Positions 27,970 through 37,813 of a stretch of DNA of 64,000 nucleotides are shown here, in pieces. Both the position numbers and the translations under genes were made by a program. The notes beneath the pieces were generated by a model. The model made no database searches. It was given only the letters and a program-made list of their open reading frames with translations, and had not been told where the DNA came from. Positions within the stretch are counted from its first letter, which is position 1; every line of letters begins with the position of its first letter. Source of the stretch: Bacillota bacterium (GTDB taxonomy: Bacteria > Bacillota > Dethiobacteria > DTU022); contig JAKOVL010000131.1 of the NCBI GenBank assembly GCA_029782095.1, positions 17,421-81,420 of the forward strand, given 5' to 3'.

Positions 27970-29091
27970 TTAGTTCCGTTTTTCAGCCACATACCTGGCG
28001 TATTCCAAAATGTTCCGGTAAGCCTTCAACAACACGTCTCTGCCATAGGCTTTGCCCAGTGAATTTTTTGTTGATTGCGAGTTGGCTTCGATTAGCCAGA
28101 GTTTGTCGTTTGCATCTATGGCGAAATCAATGCCAATTTCAACATATTCTCCATACTTTTTTTCAATACAATCATAAACGCGGAACAAGAACTGTTCAGC
28201 TTTTTCCCTGATTTTGTCTACCCTTTCTTGAGGATAGTGCAGCTCATGTTCAAAAAAGTAGTCAAGGGGATAAGCTGCATCGTGCGTGGTTATGGGGGAA
28301 TGGGGCTTCCCCAGGCGCACCGCTATGCCTGCAATTTCCAGGTTTCCATACCGGTTTCGCTGGAGTTCCGCGCGCATGTCAACAAGCCTGCCGTCAATGG
28401 TTAGCAGATCTATGGCCTGCTGGATAACAAACGCTTTGCCCCGGAAAAACTTGTAAACCTCGTCATGCAATGCCGGCAGTCCGTATACAGTATTGATCAC
28501 CAGCTCGTTTCGGCTGTGCTTGTAATAACTGTAACGGTAGTATTCGTTGTCCTGTTTATCAACCCGCAGCACAAAATCGCCTTTTCGGCCCAAATGTGAC
28601 TTCAGGTAAACAGAATCATATTGATGCAGCATCTTCTCGATCTCTCGCGGCTTATTTACCGCCACGGTGGTAGGAAGATGGTGCTTTAAAACCTGGTCCT
28701 GAGATATTGTTAGATAGAGATCCCACTTGTTAAAGCGCGGGTAATTGATAATAGCGGTCTTATTGTCTGCCAAAACCTCCATAAACATCTCGAATCGATC
28801 CCGGTACCTTGAAGGGATGCCCCCCCTCAGGTATAAAACATCCGGCAAGGTGTAATCTTTAGGCAGCCAGAGATTGTACCGGTCATTCCAGCAAACCCCT
28901 TTGATCTTGCCCTCCGGCAGCCTTACCCGGTTAATGGAAAAATAAAAATAATCAAGGTTCACCTCTTTGTTGGCTTCCAAAAGAAGTTTTATGCGCGGAT
29001 TGACAATTTGTTTTTTTAAATGCTGAATGGTTAAATTGCTTACCAATATGGCCATAACGGGGCCCCGGCTGCTGCTCTGATTTTTTAACAT
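27970..29091 (-). CDS. YheC/YheD-type ATP-grasp protein (first copy)
   Basis: ATP-grasp amidoligase-like protein of the YheC/YheD family, whose Bacillus members are found in the spore coat. The family core is present, including SVYLKSHLGRKGDFVLRV, VIQQAIDLLTIDGRLVDMR and the metal-binding IGIDFAIDANDKLWLIEANS. The start is uncertain: the ATG at 29091 aligns best with the start of the second copy. It is followed after 47 bases by the MurF-like genes on the same strand, so ATP-grasp and Mur-type ligation probably act in one pathway. Confidence 0.8.
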   Translation of the reverse strand: MLKNQSSSRGPVMAILVSNLTIQHLKKQIVNPRIKLLLEANKEVNLDYFYFSINRVRLPEGKIKGVCWNDRYNLWLPKDYTLPDVLYLRGGIPSRYRDRFEMFMEVLADNKTAIINYPRFNKWDLYLTISQDQVLKHHLPTTVAVNKPREIEKMLHQYDSVYLKSHLGRKGDFVLRVDKQDNEYYRYSYYKHSRNELVINTVYGLPALHDEVYKFFRGKAFVIQQAIDLLTIDGRLVDMRAELQRNRYGNLEIAGIAVRLGKPHSPITTHDAAYPLDYFFEHELHYPQERVDKIREKAEQFLFRVYDCIEKKYGEYVEIGIDFAIDANDKLWLIEANSQSTKNSLGKAYGRDVLLKAYRNILEYARYVAEKRN

Positions 29092-29460
29092 GCAGGACCA
29101 AGATTCTCCTTCAAACCGGCGTTTAAACATCAATGCCAGTCGATATAGTTACTTTTATATCACTACTTATGCAGTATATTATTTAATGCGCTATTTGTTA
29201 CTCTCTAAGCCATAAAAAAGGAGGACAGAAGGCATCCAGCCGTATTCCCCGGGAAATCAAGTGAAAGGGCTGGCAGATGCTCCGCCGGAACCAAATATTT
29301 AACCATAACATAGTGTATAGTGAACATTGTGCCGCAGCGGCAGTTTCTTTTCTATCACCAGGGCCACAGGCTCTGGATGTTCGCAGTGTCATCTGGAGAT
29401 ATGACGCCGGACCTGGCCCAAAGATGTATATAACTATAAACCTGGAGTGTTGGGATTAGC
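29092..29460. promoter_or_regulatory. divergent intergenic region between the two ATP-grasp genes
   Basis: About 370 bases without a gene. It should hold promoters for both directions. A CATAACATA at about 29304-29312 fits the -10 box of the sporulation factor sigma-K (CATAnnnTA), which would suit a spore-coat role, but the match is short and no matching -35 was fixed. No hairpin of note. Confidence 0.3.
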
Positions 29461-30576
29461 GTGATGCATGATTATAAACCCCTGGTCGGAGTATTCGTAA
29501 CCAATTCGGTGATCAAAAAACTGCGCGATCAAAAACCGCCTTTCGATAAGAACGGTTTGCAGGAGGCAAGCCGGGAAGCGCAAGTAACCCTGTATTTCTT
29601 TTCGATTAAAGATGTTGACCTGGAGAATCAAATTATTACCGGGACTTATTACAACGAAGAAACAAAAAGATGGGATACAGCTAAATACAATTTTCCTGAT
29701 GTAATCTATAACCGGAGATCTGAAGGCAGCACGTCAAAGATTAGAAAGTTCAGGGAGAGAGTCGCCGCCCTGGGGATCAAAACGATCAACCCCATTAATG
29801 ATTTTAACAAGTGGGAGCTCTATTGTTGCCTGGCCATAATGCCGGAGCTGAAAAGTCATTTGCCTCATACCGTACTTTATCACCAGGAGCAGGACATGCG
29901 GGACATGCTTAAACAATATCAAACAATTTACCTGAAGCCGGCGGTGGGGCGGTACAGCCGGAAGGTTGTACGGGTCAAGCTCCAGCAGGACAATTTCTTT
30001 GAGTACAGTTACGTGGATGACCGCCTAAGGCTGGAAGTTGCCGAAAGCTGGGACCAACTGGCTAATTTCTACCGGCCTTTTTTTAATCGCCGGAAATTCA
30101 TCGTGCAAGAAGCGATCAATGTGCTTCGCCTCAACGGCCAGCATGTAGATTTCAGGGCAGAGCTGCAGCGGAATGGCCGGGGACAGCTGGAGATTGTGGC
30201 CATATCGGCCCGGTTGGCGGCAATGCACTCCCCGGTAACTACCACCCGGGCCGGCACGGCTGTCTATAAGTTTACCGACTTATTTAAAACTATGGCCAAC
30301 TACTCCGATATGGAGCTAATTATTCTCCATGACCGGGTCTGCGACTTTTTATTAAAAGTATACCGGAACGTGGAGAAAGTCTATGGCATGTTTGGTGATA
30401 TGGGCATCGACTTTGCTTTAGACCAGCACTTAAATCTCTGGCTAATCGAGTGCAACGCCAAGTCAGCCAAGGTGGCCCTGTTCATGTCCTATGAAGAACC
30501 GGTGATTTACCGCTCTTTCCTCAATCCCCTGGAATATGCCAGGTTCCTGGTGGGCTTCGCCCCCGTCAATAATTAA
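29461..30576 (+). CDS. YheC/YheD-type ATP-grasp protein (second copy)
   Basis: A 371-residue homologue of the divergently transcribed ATP-grasp gene. It keeps TIYLKPAVGRYSRKVVRV, IVQEAINVLRLNGQHVDFRAELQ (first 20: IVQEAINVLRLNGQHVDFRA) and MGIDFALDQHLNLWLIECN. The two differ strongly outside these segments, so they probably join different substrates. It is followed by a UDP-sugar dehydrogenase-like gene and a glycosyltransferase-like gene on the same strand. GTG at 29461 or ATG at 29464 starts the frame; no strong ribosome site was seen. Confidence 0.8.
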   Translation: MMHDYKPLVGVFVTNSVIKKLRDQKPPFDKNGLQEASREAQVTLYFFSIKDVDLENQIITGTYYNEETKRWDTAKYNFPDVIYNRRSEGSTSKIRKFRERVAALGIKTINPINDFNKWELYCCLAIMPELKSHLPHTVLYHQEQDMRDMLKQYQTIYLKPAVGRYSRKVVRVKLQQDNFFEYSYVDDRLRLEVAESWDQLANFYRPFFNRRKFIVQEAINVLRLNGQHVDFRAELQRNGRGQLEIVAISARLAAMHSPVTTTRAGTAVYKFTDLFKTMANYSDMELIILHDRVCDFLLKVYRNVEKVYGMFGDMGIDFALDQHLNLWLIECNAKSAKVALFMSYEEPVIYRSFLNPLEYARFLVGFAPVNN

Positions 30577-30649
30577 AGCCAATTTCCAGGACGATCAGGC
30601 ACCAACTCAATCATCCCCCAATAATATACTAATATGATAGCATCGGATA

Positions 30650-31663
30650 TTGCCCCTGATGCTATACCCCGTTAAAATTCTTGTACTGGGTGTCAGGCGG
30701 AATAATCAGCATACGCTTGCCGTGGTGATTGCAATAAGAAAGCTCAGAAGAATTACTGTCAGAAACAAGATTGCCGTGATCGGATCAGGAACCGTAGGCC
30801 TGGTAGTGGCCGGCTGCCTGGCGGCTGCCGGCTATAAAACCACCTGTATCGATCCATCGCCGGATAAAGTTGCCCGGCTAAACCGCGCGCAAATGCCCAC
30901 CAACGAGCCCGGATTGGCAGATCTCATCGCCAATGCATTAAGCAAGGGGCTGCTGCGCTTTGAAGCCAACCTGCCTGCAGCGGTATCGCAGTGCGATGTT
31001 ATCTTCCTGGGTGTTGACCTCCCGGACAGGGATGGAAATTTAATGGTAGATGATCTTTGCGCTGCTGCCAGCTCTATCGGCCGGGCCATGAATAACTATA
31101 AAATTATCATCAACAAAGGCACCGTGCCCGTGGGCACAGCCAGGGCCCTGGAGCAGGTTATCCGCGAATCCCAACAGGCGAGAAACACCGCCTATCCGTT
31201 CGATGTAATAGCCAATCCCGATTTCTTACGTGAAGGCAGCGCCCTTCAAGACTTCCGCCGCCCCCGGCAGGTTATTTTCGGGGTCACCAACGCCAGGGCT
31301 GCCAAAATCATGCGCTTACTCTACCGCTACTACGAATGGCCCCAGGCGCCTCTAATCGTAACAAACCCGGAAACTGCCGAAATGATCAAACTGGCTTCCA
31401 ACGCCTTCATGGACATAAAAAACGCATTTATCAGCGAAATTTCCAGCCTGTGTGAAATAATGGGCGCTGATATTGCGCAACTGACCAGGGGGATCGGCAT
31501 GGACGACTGCGTCGGGCCCCATTCTTTAAAGCCGGGGCACGGGGAAAGCTGTTTCCCCAGGGATGCGCGGACTCTGGCCAGGCAGGCCAGAGAAGCCGGC
31601 CGCCCACTAAAGCTTGTGGAAGCGGCCATCGCTGTGCAAGGCAAACAAAGTAATCTCGCATAA
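30650..31663 (+). CDS. UDP-sugar dehydrogenase-like protein lacking the C-terminal domain
   Basis: Resembles UDP-glucose/UDP-N-acetylmannosamine dehydrogenases: NAD site AVIGSGTVGL, NKGTVPVGTA, NPDFLREGSALQDF and the helix AEMIKLASNAF. The active-site Cys is kept in PGHGESCFPRD, but the usual GYGGSC is altered. The protein ends about 30 residues later, so the C-terminal UDP-binding domain of some 110 residues is missing, and the next 100 bases do not encode it. It may be a remnant or a dehydrogenase with a different donor. The start is uncertain; similarity begins at RNKIAVIGSG, about 36 codons in. Confidence 0.65.
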   Translation: MPLMLYPVKILVLGVRRNNQHTLAVVIAIRKLRRITVRNKIAVIGSGTVGLVVAGCLAAAGYKTTCIDPSPDKVARLNRAQMPTNEPGLADLIANALSKGLLRFEANLPAAVSQCDVIFLGVDLPDRDGNLMVDDLCAAASSIGRAMNNYKIIINKGTVPVGTARALEQVIRESQQARNTAYPFDVIANPDFLREGSALQDFRRPRQVIFGVTNARAAKIMRLLYRYYEWPQAPLIVTNPETAEMIKLASNAFMDIKNAFISEISSLCEIMGADIAQLTRGIGMDDCVGPHSLKPGHGESCFPRDARTLARQAREAGRPLKLVEAAIAVQGKQSNLA

Positions 31664-31766
31664 TCGCCTTGATTGCTGCACCAGGAACGGTGACGTTGTT
31701 TTCCTTCCCGCGGCAATTATTTCCGCTGTGGGGCTAAAAATATAGCAAAGGTGAGGTTGATCAATT

Positions 31767-32531
31767 ATGGAGAAGCTGGCTATTGTGACCATTTCTATTG
31801 GCGATAGGCCCTGGTCAAAATATACCATACCGACCATGGAACATTATGCCCGGACATGCCGGGCTGATTTTTTCGTGGAACGCTTTCCGCCATCGCGGGA
31901 AGAGCTGCCCATGCCGGATCTGCCGCAGAAACCCGGGCGGCGCAACAAGATTGCTTATGCGGCAAAAACTTTCTTCCCCTGGAAATACATGACGCAGCAT
32001 GGCTACGACCGCATCCTTGTCCTGGATGACAGCTGCTGCGTCAGGCGAAGCGCCGAGAGCCTCTTTGATCTTGTGCCGCCCGGCTACTGCGGCATCAAGA
32101 AAACTTTACCCCGCCACGCCAGAACATCTTTTAAATGCATCGATGCTTTGGTCAAAAATAAAGTATTACAGGGGGTGGCTTACAATGAAAATTATTACAT
32201 GAACAGCGGCGTGATGATCTATGACCGGATCTGCACGGAGGCCATCAGTCCCGAGAAAATTGTCTACGCGGCTCCCCTGCTTTTTTGCCGCTATCCTCAT
32301 CAAACCCTGACTTATTATTTATTTGCGCTGGCCAATGTTCCTCTCTTTTTCTACCCCGGTTCTTTTAATTGCTTGCCGGCAAATGACCTTCCGCCGGAAC
32401 AGCGAGCGAATCTAACAGATATACACCCCTACCTGAACGATGATACCAGAATATACCATGTTACCGGCAAATATAAAAACCGCACCCTGATCGCACATCA
32501 AATATGCGATTATTTTTTCAATGAAGTTTAG
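31767..32531 (+). CDS. GT8-like glycosyltransferase (putative)
   Basis: A 254-residue protein with features of GT-A sugar transferases of the GT8/glycogenin type: an N-terminal IVTISIGDRPWSKYTIP strand-loop, the acidic motif DRILVLDDSCCV near residue 84, and NENYYMNSGVMIYD near 145. The metal motif reads DDS rather than DxD. The ATG follows AGGTGAGG. It is probably co-transcribed with the dehydrogenase-like gene. The substrate is unknown. Confidence 0.55.
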   Translation: MEKLAIVTISIGDRPWSKYTIPTMEHYARTCRADFFVERFPPSREELPMPDLPQKPGRRNKIAYAAKTFFPWKYMTQHGYDRILVLDDSCCVRRSAESLFDLVPPGYCGIKKTLPRHARTSFKCIDALVKNKVLQGVAYNENYYMNSGVMIYDRICTEAISPEKIVYAAPLLFCRYPHQTLTYYLFALANVPLFFYPGSFNCLPANDLPPEQRANLTDIHPYLNDDTRIYHVTGKYKNRTLIAHQICDYFFNEV

Positions 32532-32557
32532 CCGGGAATGTTTGACCTTTACCTGGC

Positions 32558-33484
32558 CTAAAGCAGTCCACTTATTTTTTTTAAATCTTGCGTGGCAATC
32601 TCTTGCTCAAAGGCGCTGGCAATGCGGGAATCTATAAATTTGGTCAAAACCAGATCAACATGTAATCTCGGTGAACCTTGCTGCTGCGCAAATAAATGCT
32701 TAAAATCCTTGACGGGGCAGATTTTGCGGTAGGAAAGTTTATAGACGCGGAACTGGTCGGCCAGTTGATTGAAGAAAACCCTGGGTTCGATGCCGCCACG
32801 CATCAGGAACTTGCTGTCAAACTCGAGCAGGTAGATGATGTTGGGAATATCGCGATTAACTTTGGCCGCTCCCTCCACCACCAGCGGCTCGAAACCCTCC
32901 ACATCCACCTTAACCAAAAGCATTTGACAGTCGCCAATCTGGTTCATTTCATGGTCGATGCTGGTGGTCGGAACATCGACCCTGATGATGTTGCCCTGGT
33001 TTTTCTTCAGCAAAACGCTTGATTTACCCGACCACTCGGTATCGATATAGAAAGAGAGCATCTCCCCGGCACGATTTGACACCGCATAGCACGCAATGGC
33101 GAGATCGCGAAGATCATCATTATAAGTCTTTGATTTATTGAGATATTTAAGCAGGCCGGCATTGGCTTCGTAGCCGCGCACTTTTATTTTTGTGTATAAA
33201 GGAAGCGCGAACAGGCACTCCCCATAGTTAGATCCGATATCCAGAAAAACATCAACGGGCAAGAAATAGGCACAGGAATAAATGAAAAACTGCACATCGG
33301 AGTAATACCTGATCCCTTTCTGCAGCAGCATATTACGGGCGCGGAGATCTTTGGGGTTGACTGCAATCTTGCGCAAACCGCCGCAAATATAGGCAAATTT
33401 AGGATTATCAATATGATAGGCCTGCCTTATCGCTTCGTTGACCTTTTTTTGCTCGGCTGACTTATCACGGGCCATAGCGATCAT
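32558..33484 (-). CDS. FkbM-family methyltransferase
   Basis: SAM-dependent O-methyltransferase of the FkbM type, often modifying sugars of surface polysaccharides. Motif I is VFLDIGSNYGECLFALP (near residue 80), and the FkbM-typical LLVKVDVEGFEPLVVEG lies near 190. It is the last gene of a three-gene minus-strand operon with two glycosyltransferases. Confidence 0.82.
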   Translation of the reverse strand: MIAMARDKSAEQKKVNEAIRQAYHIDNPKFAYICGGLRKIAVNPKDLRARNMLLQKGIRYYSDVQFFIYSCAYFLPVDVFLDIGSNYGECLFALPLYTKIKVRGYEANAGLLKYLNKSKTYNDDLRDLAIACYAVSNRAGEMLSFYIDTEWSGKSSVLLKKNQGNIIRVDVPTTSIDHEMNQIGDCQMLLVKVDVEGFEPLVVEGAAKVNRDIPNIIYLLEFDSKFLMRGGIEPRVFFNQLADQFRVYKLSYRKICPVKDFKHLFAQQQGSPRLHVDLVLTKFIDSRIASAFEQEIATQDLKKISGLL

Positions 33485-33527
33485 CTCGCATTTATTGATT
33501 TAACAGCGCAACACCAATAATCGCTGT

Positions 33528-34673
33528 TTATTTAGCTAAAACGTCCTGGTAGTGCCTTAGAATCTCCCCGGCCACCCTCTCGAAGGAAAATTTCTCTTCC
33601 ACAATCCGCCTCCCCCTTTGCGCCATAGCCCGGGCCTCCTGGGGATGGGCAAGCAGATCTTTGATCGCACCGGCAAGGGCGGCCGGGTTGCGGTAATCGC
33701 TGATCACGATGCCGTTTATTCGATCTTGAACCACTTCCGGAATACCGCCCCGGTTCATCGTAATTATCGGCGTGCCCGCGGCCATGGCCTCATAGTGGAC
33801 CCGCCCCAGCGGCTCCGGCCACTGGGAAGGGCAGACAAAAATATCCGCCGCCAGGTAATAGCCGTGGATTTTGTCGGGGGGGACAAACCCGGCAAAAACA
33901 ATTCTGCCACCTGCCGGCCGGCTCAGCTGGTGGAGGTGGCGCAGATAGCCGCTGTCCGCGTGCTCGCAATCCCCCACAATGACCAGGATAAGATCGGGCA
34001 TTTCCCGCGCCAGCAATAGAAAGGCTTCGATTAACACGTGCACGCCCTTTTTCCTCAGGATGCGGCCGGTAAAGAGGAGCACCTTTTTATCTTTGAGGCC
34101 GTGTGCACGGCGCCAAATTTCCCTGATTGCCTTTCCTTCGGGGGACCAGGCAGGCGGCCAGCGATCCACGGCAACGCCGGAGTACCATAGTTTGACCTTC
34201 GGGGCGGCCTCGCCAAAGCGCCGGATTAAGGTTGAAGCAATATAATTGCTAACGGCCAGAATCCGGTCGGAGGCATCGATGACGGCCAGGGCCTCGCTGC
34301 GCTTCATTAATGCGGGGCGCATCATTTTATTATGCAGGCTGAGAATAATCCTGCTTCCGGGCGAGGCCTCCTTGATGGGCAGGACATACCGAGGCCGGTT
34401 GAATATATGGATCAGCTCGAATTCACCCGACTGCCGCTTTAAATCTGCAGTTATGTCGGCCCAGTAGCTGCCCTTGTTAAAGCGAATGTACAGTATGCTT
34501 TCCTGCATCTCCCTTTCTTGAAGGGAAGGATCGGAAATGCTGTACACGGTCAGCTTAAAGTGCTGCGCCAGAAAGTCTTTAATGCCATCAATGAGAATCT
34601 GGATGGAGCCGCCCCGGATGGCCGGGACCGGCCCTTTGTCTGAACTGATCAGTGCAATACGCACCTGCAACAA
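33528..34673 (-). CDS. GT4-family glycosyltransferase, CotSA-like
   Basis: A 381-residue retaining GT-B glycosyltransferase. It has the N-terminal segment VPAIRGGSIQILI seen in CotSA/YtcC-like spore-coat enzymes, the nucleotide-binding region LLFTGRILRKKGVHVLIEAF, and the EX7E-type motif PEPLGRVHYEAMAAGTP. It begins one base before the stop of the upstream fused transferase, so the two are coupled. Confidence 0.85.
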   Translation of the reverse strand: MLQVRIALISSDKGPVPAIRGGSIQILIDGIKDFLAQHFKLTVYSISDPSLQEREMQESILYIRFNKGSYWADITADLKRQSGEFELIHIFNRPRYVLPIKEASPGSRIILSLHNKMMRPALMKRSEALAVIDASDRILAVSNYIASTLIRRFGEAAPKVKLWYSGVAVDRWPPAWSPEGKAIREIWRRAHGLKDKKVLLFTGRILRKKGVHVLIEAFLLLAREMPDLILVIVGDCEHADSGYLRHLHQLSRPAGGRIVFAGFVPPDKIHGYYLAADIFVCPSQWPEPLGRVHYEAMAAGTPIITMNRGGIPEVVQDRINGIVISDYRNPAALAGAIKDLLAHPQEARAMAQRGRRIVEEKFSFERVAGEILRHYQDVLAK

Positions 34674-34674
34674 C

Positions 34675-37080
34675 TCATCTCTTTCCCAATAATTTATTCA
34701 GCCGGGAATAATGCCTGGCATAACTAAAATTTTTCTTTACATATTGAAGGGCCTTCTGCACCTGCGATTCGTAATAGCGGTCGTCGGCCATCAATTGATC
34801 TATTTTCTTCTTCACTTCAAACGGCTCCGCATAAACCGCGGCTTCGCCAAATAAATCGCGGAATTGATGGGGCAAGATTACCGGCACGCCGACGGCCATT
34901 GCTTCGATGATCACACGGCCAAAGGATTCGACCCAGTTGGCATTGGTGAAGTATACAAACACATCCAGCATTGCCAGAAACTCTTGCGGCGGCATCTCTC
35001 CAAACTGGTAAACATGCCAGTTTTCCGGCAGCCGCCCCAGGATTTCTTTTGGCGTATCCGCCCCGCCGAGGACGTGCACTTCGTAGTCGGGGGATTCAGG
35101 GTAAATGGATAGCAGCTGAGCGGGATCGGCGGGCCATTTAACATACTGTCCCCTGGAATGCCTGCCGATCCTGATTCTGGGGCCGCGAGGCGGCCGCTCT
35201 TTCCTGCGCCACTCTTTGACATTAATAATATTGGGCCAATCCTCTGCAGAGAGGTTCAGTCCCTGCAGCTCGCCGGCATGGTGTTCGTAAAGGGCTTTTC
35301 TGACCAGGGGTCCAATGGGATGCCACGTGGCGGCCTTGCCAAAGTAGTGCTGTAGGTTTTGCACGCAGGATTGAATGCTGTACAAAACTTTCCCATTTTC
35401 CGAGTAATCCCGCTTGGGCGGCTGGTTAACCACCACGACAATATGCGCAGCGTTTACATCAGGCAGGTAGCGCTGCCGCTCCTGCAGCACAGAGGGATGC
35501 CTGATAATAAGGAGGTCGCAGTCAACCTCTTCTCCGTAAACCAACATCTGCACGCGGTCCCCGTCCAGCAGCTCTCTGATTTTGAGATCGATAGTGCTGT
35601 GAATCCCGAAATCATAGCGCGGCATCTGGATTAATCCGGTCCGAAGGCCCATCCGCTTCTGCGCTTTTATCTCCTCGGCATTGGATGACGTGGTGCCGCC
35701 GGGAAGGCGAAAATCAGAAGCAATAATCACATCAAACTGGCGCCGCCCCCGGGATTTGACTTCCCGAACCGGCCACTGCGGCTCCGGAACCGGAAAGAGA
35801 CGCTTTTTTTGGGGGAAAGGGTAATATAATGACTCTGCCTTCTGATGATAGTAGCTGTAGCTCTCAAAGTATTCCTTGCGCGCCCCCATGAAAAATCCAT
35901 GATAGCCAAAACTGGCGCTGCCGGTAAGGGATTCGCCGGTTTGCCGCAGGAAGGAAAGGGGCCCGGTGGGCAGATCAACCACGGCATTGGGGCCGAATAC
36001 TTTCTTGATACGCCGTTTAAATTCACCGTCAGCACCGAAGCGTACCGCATCCCAGTAGCCGATGGCCCGTGTAACCGGAACACGGCGAAACATCAAGGAT
36101 GACATATTATCGTGAATATAGAAACCCGGGTTTCCGCGACGATGAAACTTTAGATCAGGGGTGACGCGGACCATCTGCGATGTATTGGCCATGACCGCGG
36201 GATGATCGAGCAAATGCAGCACCTGCTTCTCAATCTTCAAGGGATGGGACCAGTCATCGGCATCATGGGTGGTGACGAATTCGCCTGTAGCTTCCTTGAG
36301 TGCCAGATTTCGCGCCACATAGGTCCCCCGGTTTGACTTAACCCTGATAAACTTTACCCTGTTGTCTTTCTTTTTGAATTTTTTAATTATTTTTGCCGTG
36401 TCATCGCTGCTGCCATCATCTACGACCAGCACCTCCAGGTTGGACCAGGTCTGGAAAAGGACTGACTTAAGCGCTGTGCGGATCGTGTTTGCAGCATTAT
36501 ACGCCGGCATAATCACCGATACTTTGGGAAGACTACCGGTCCTCTCAGCCTGTGTTTGCAGCGCAGCATCACCGGGCAACAGGCGATCAATAGCAGGAAG
36601 CCCTGCGGAATCATCAAATAAGAGCCCGGGCAGGCCATATAGCTCCAACGCTTTATTGATCCAGGCGATTCGATCTTGCGCAAGCGGTTCAAGGTTTGCC
36701 GCTGCCAGGAAAAGATTGGCGTCAGGATGCTTTTTTAATTCGTTAACCAGGGCGGCATAGATATTTTGGGTATCATTGAGCAGATCACAACATTCGGCCG
36801 CGATAACAGCAGCCCGGCGCAAACGCAAGGGATCGGTTTCACCATGTATAGCCATGGCCACATATTTTAAAGCCTGCCGCGCGTCCGCTTCATTATACCG
36901 GTTGGCGTGCCACAGGGCCAGTTCCCAGGAGGCCAGCCTTTTCCGGTAAAGGTTGGAGTCATCTGCAGCCATTGCTTCCAGCTCCGCGAGGGGCCGGTCG
37001 ATAAAACCAAGCTTATTCAATTTGTATTGGAGCCGTTCGACCCGGCGTTGGGCTTTCTTCTTCTTTTGAGTCATCACCAT
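34675..37080 (-). CDS. two-domain GT2-GT4 glycosyltransferase fusion
   Basis: About 800 residues. After a helical N-terminal region (1-180) comes a GT2 domain (SVIMPAYNAANTIRTALKSV, VVDDGSSDDTAKII, TTHDADDW) and then a GT4-like domain with VESFGRVIIEAMAVGVPVIL near the C-terminus. Such bifunctional transferases build two successive linkages of a surface glycan. The start is uncertain: ATG at 37080 or 37074, with a GTG far upstream. It is the first gene of the operon with the CotSA-like and FkbM genes. Confidence 0.8.
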   Translation of the reverse strand: MVMTQKKKKAQRRVERLQYKLNKLGFIDRPLAELEAMAADDSNLYRKRLASWELALWHANRYNEADARQALKYVAMAIHGETDPLRLRRAAVIAAECCDLLNDTQNIYAALVNELKKHPDANLFLAAANLEPLAQDRIAWINKALELYGLPGLLFDDSAGLPAIDRLLPGDAALQTQAERTGSLPKVSVIMPAYNAANTIRTALKSVLFQTWSNLEVLVVDDGSSDDTAKIIKKFKKKDNRVKFIRVKSNRGTYVARNLALKEATGEFVTTHDADDWSHPLKIEKQVLHLLDHPAVMANTSQMVRVTPDLKFHRRGNPGFYIHDNMSSLMFRRVPVTRAIGYWDAVRFGADGEFKRRIKKVFGPNAVVDLPTGPLSFLRQTGESLTGSASFGYHGFFMGARKEYFESYSYYHQKAESLYYPFPQKKRLFPVPEPQWPVREVKSRGRRQFDVIIASDFRLPGGTTSSNAEEIKAQKRMGLRTGLIQMPRYDFGIHSTIDLKIRELLDGDRVQMLVYGEEVDCDLLIIRHPSVLQERQRYLPDVNAAHIVVVVNQPPKRDYSENGKVLYSIQSCVQNLQHYFGKAATWHPIGPLVRKALYEHHAGELQGLNLSAEDWPNIINVKEWRRKERPPRGPRIRIGRHSRGQYVKWPADPAQLLSIYPESPDYEVHVLGGADTPKEILGRLPENWHVYQFGEMPPQEFLAMLDVFVYFTNANWVESFGRVIIEAMAVGVPVILPHQFRDLFGEAAVYAEPFEVKKKIDQLMADDRYYESQVQKALQYVKKNFSYARHYSRLNKLLGKR

Positions 37081-37172
37081 ATCGCTACAGCAGATCAATT
37101 TATAAACCACGGAATACACATTATTATATGTGCGAACAGCTCCAGTAGTGACCGTGAAAACAGGGCTGTTCT

Positions 37173-37628
37173 TCAGCGGGCTTTCCGGGTGGTTTTTCGA
37201 TCAAGGCAATAAAGGACATAGCCTGCGGTTAAGCCCCAGATCACCGCACCGATATGGTTGGACATTACACTCTCAATCGGCGTGGCATAAAGATCAGTAG
37301 TAGCTACAAATAACTTTGGTATGGCATAGAAGATAAAGCCGGCGTTAAAGCCCAGGATAGCCCCCTTTAACATTATTTTTTCATCCCCGATCAGCAGGAC
37401 TAGAAAGGCAAAAATAATCCCCAGGAACCCTGACCAGATTAAATGAACCAGCAATGCGTAGGCGGCCTCGAGAAAATTAGCCGGCCTTTCGCCCAGGAGG
37501 AGGATAGCGCTCCAGTCCAGGTAGCGATGCGCGGAAAATGAAGCGAGATGAAAGGATAAGAGATCCCACGCCGTCATGGTGATGCCGCCGGCAACGCCTG
37601 CCGTAAAGCCCCTGAAAAACCTGTCCAT
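37173..37628 (-). CDS. small integral membrane protein, unknown function
   Basis: About 151 residues with four likely transmembrane helices (near residues 5-25, 55-82, 88-108 and 124-144). The start MDRFFRGFTAGVAGG and the later WSGFLGIIFAFLVLLI resemble an uncharacterised membrane family of Clostridia. The ATG at 37628 follows AGGGTGATT. No motif gives a function. Confidence 0.65.
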   Translation of the reverse strand: MDRFFRGFTAGVAGGITMTAWDLLSFHLASFSAHRYLDWSAILLLGERPANFLEAAYALLVHLIWSGFLGIIFAFLVLLIGDEKIMLKGAILGFNAGFIFYAIPKLFVATTDLYATPIESVMSNHIGAVIWGLTAGYVLYCLDRKTTRKAR

Positions 37629-37813
37629 CAAATCACCCTGTTCTATTTTTATATATTTTTCCCATTACTATTGGAATTATCAAGGAAGAAGTGGACCTGA
37701 AAAGGAAAAGCTGTTGAAGCGGCACTCTATGCGTAAAAATCTGGCACTTTTTGCAGGAATTACAGCTAAAGCAGTCAAATATTACAAGAAATCACGAACC
37801 GGGAGGGGAAACG

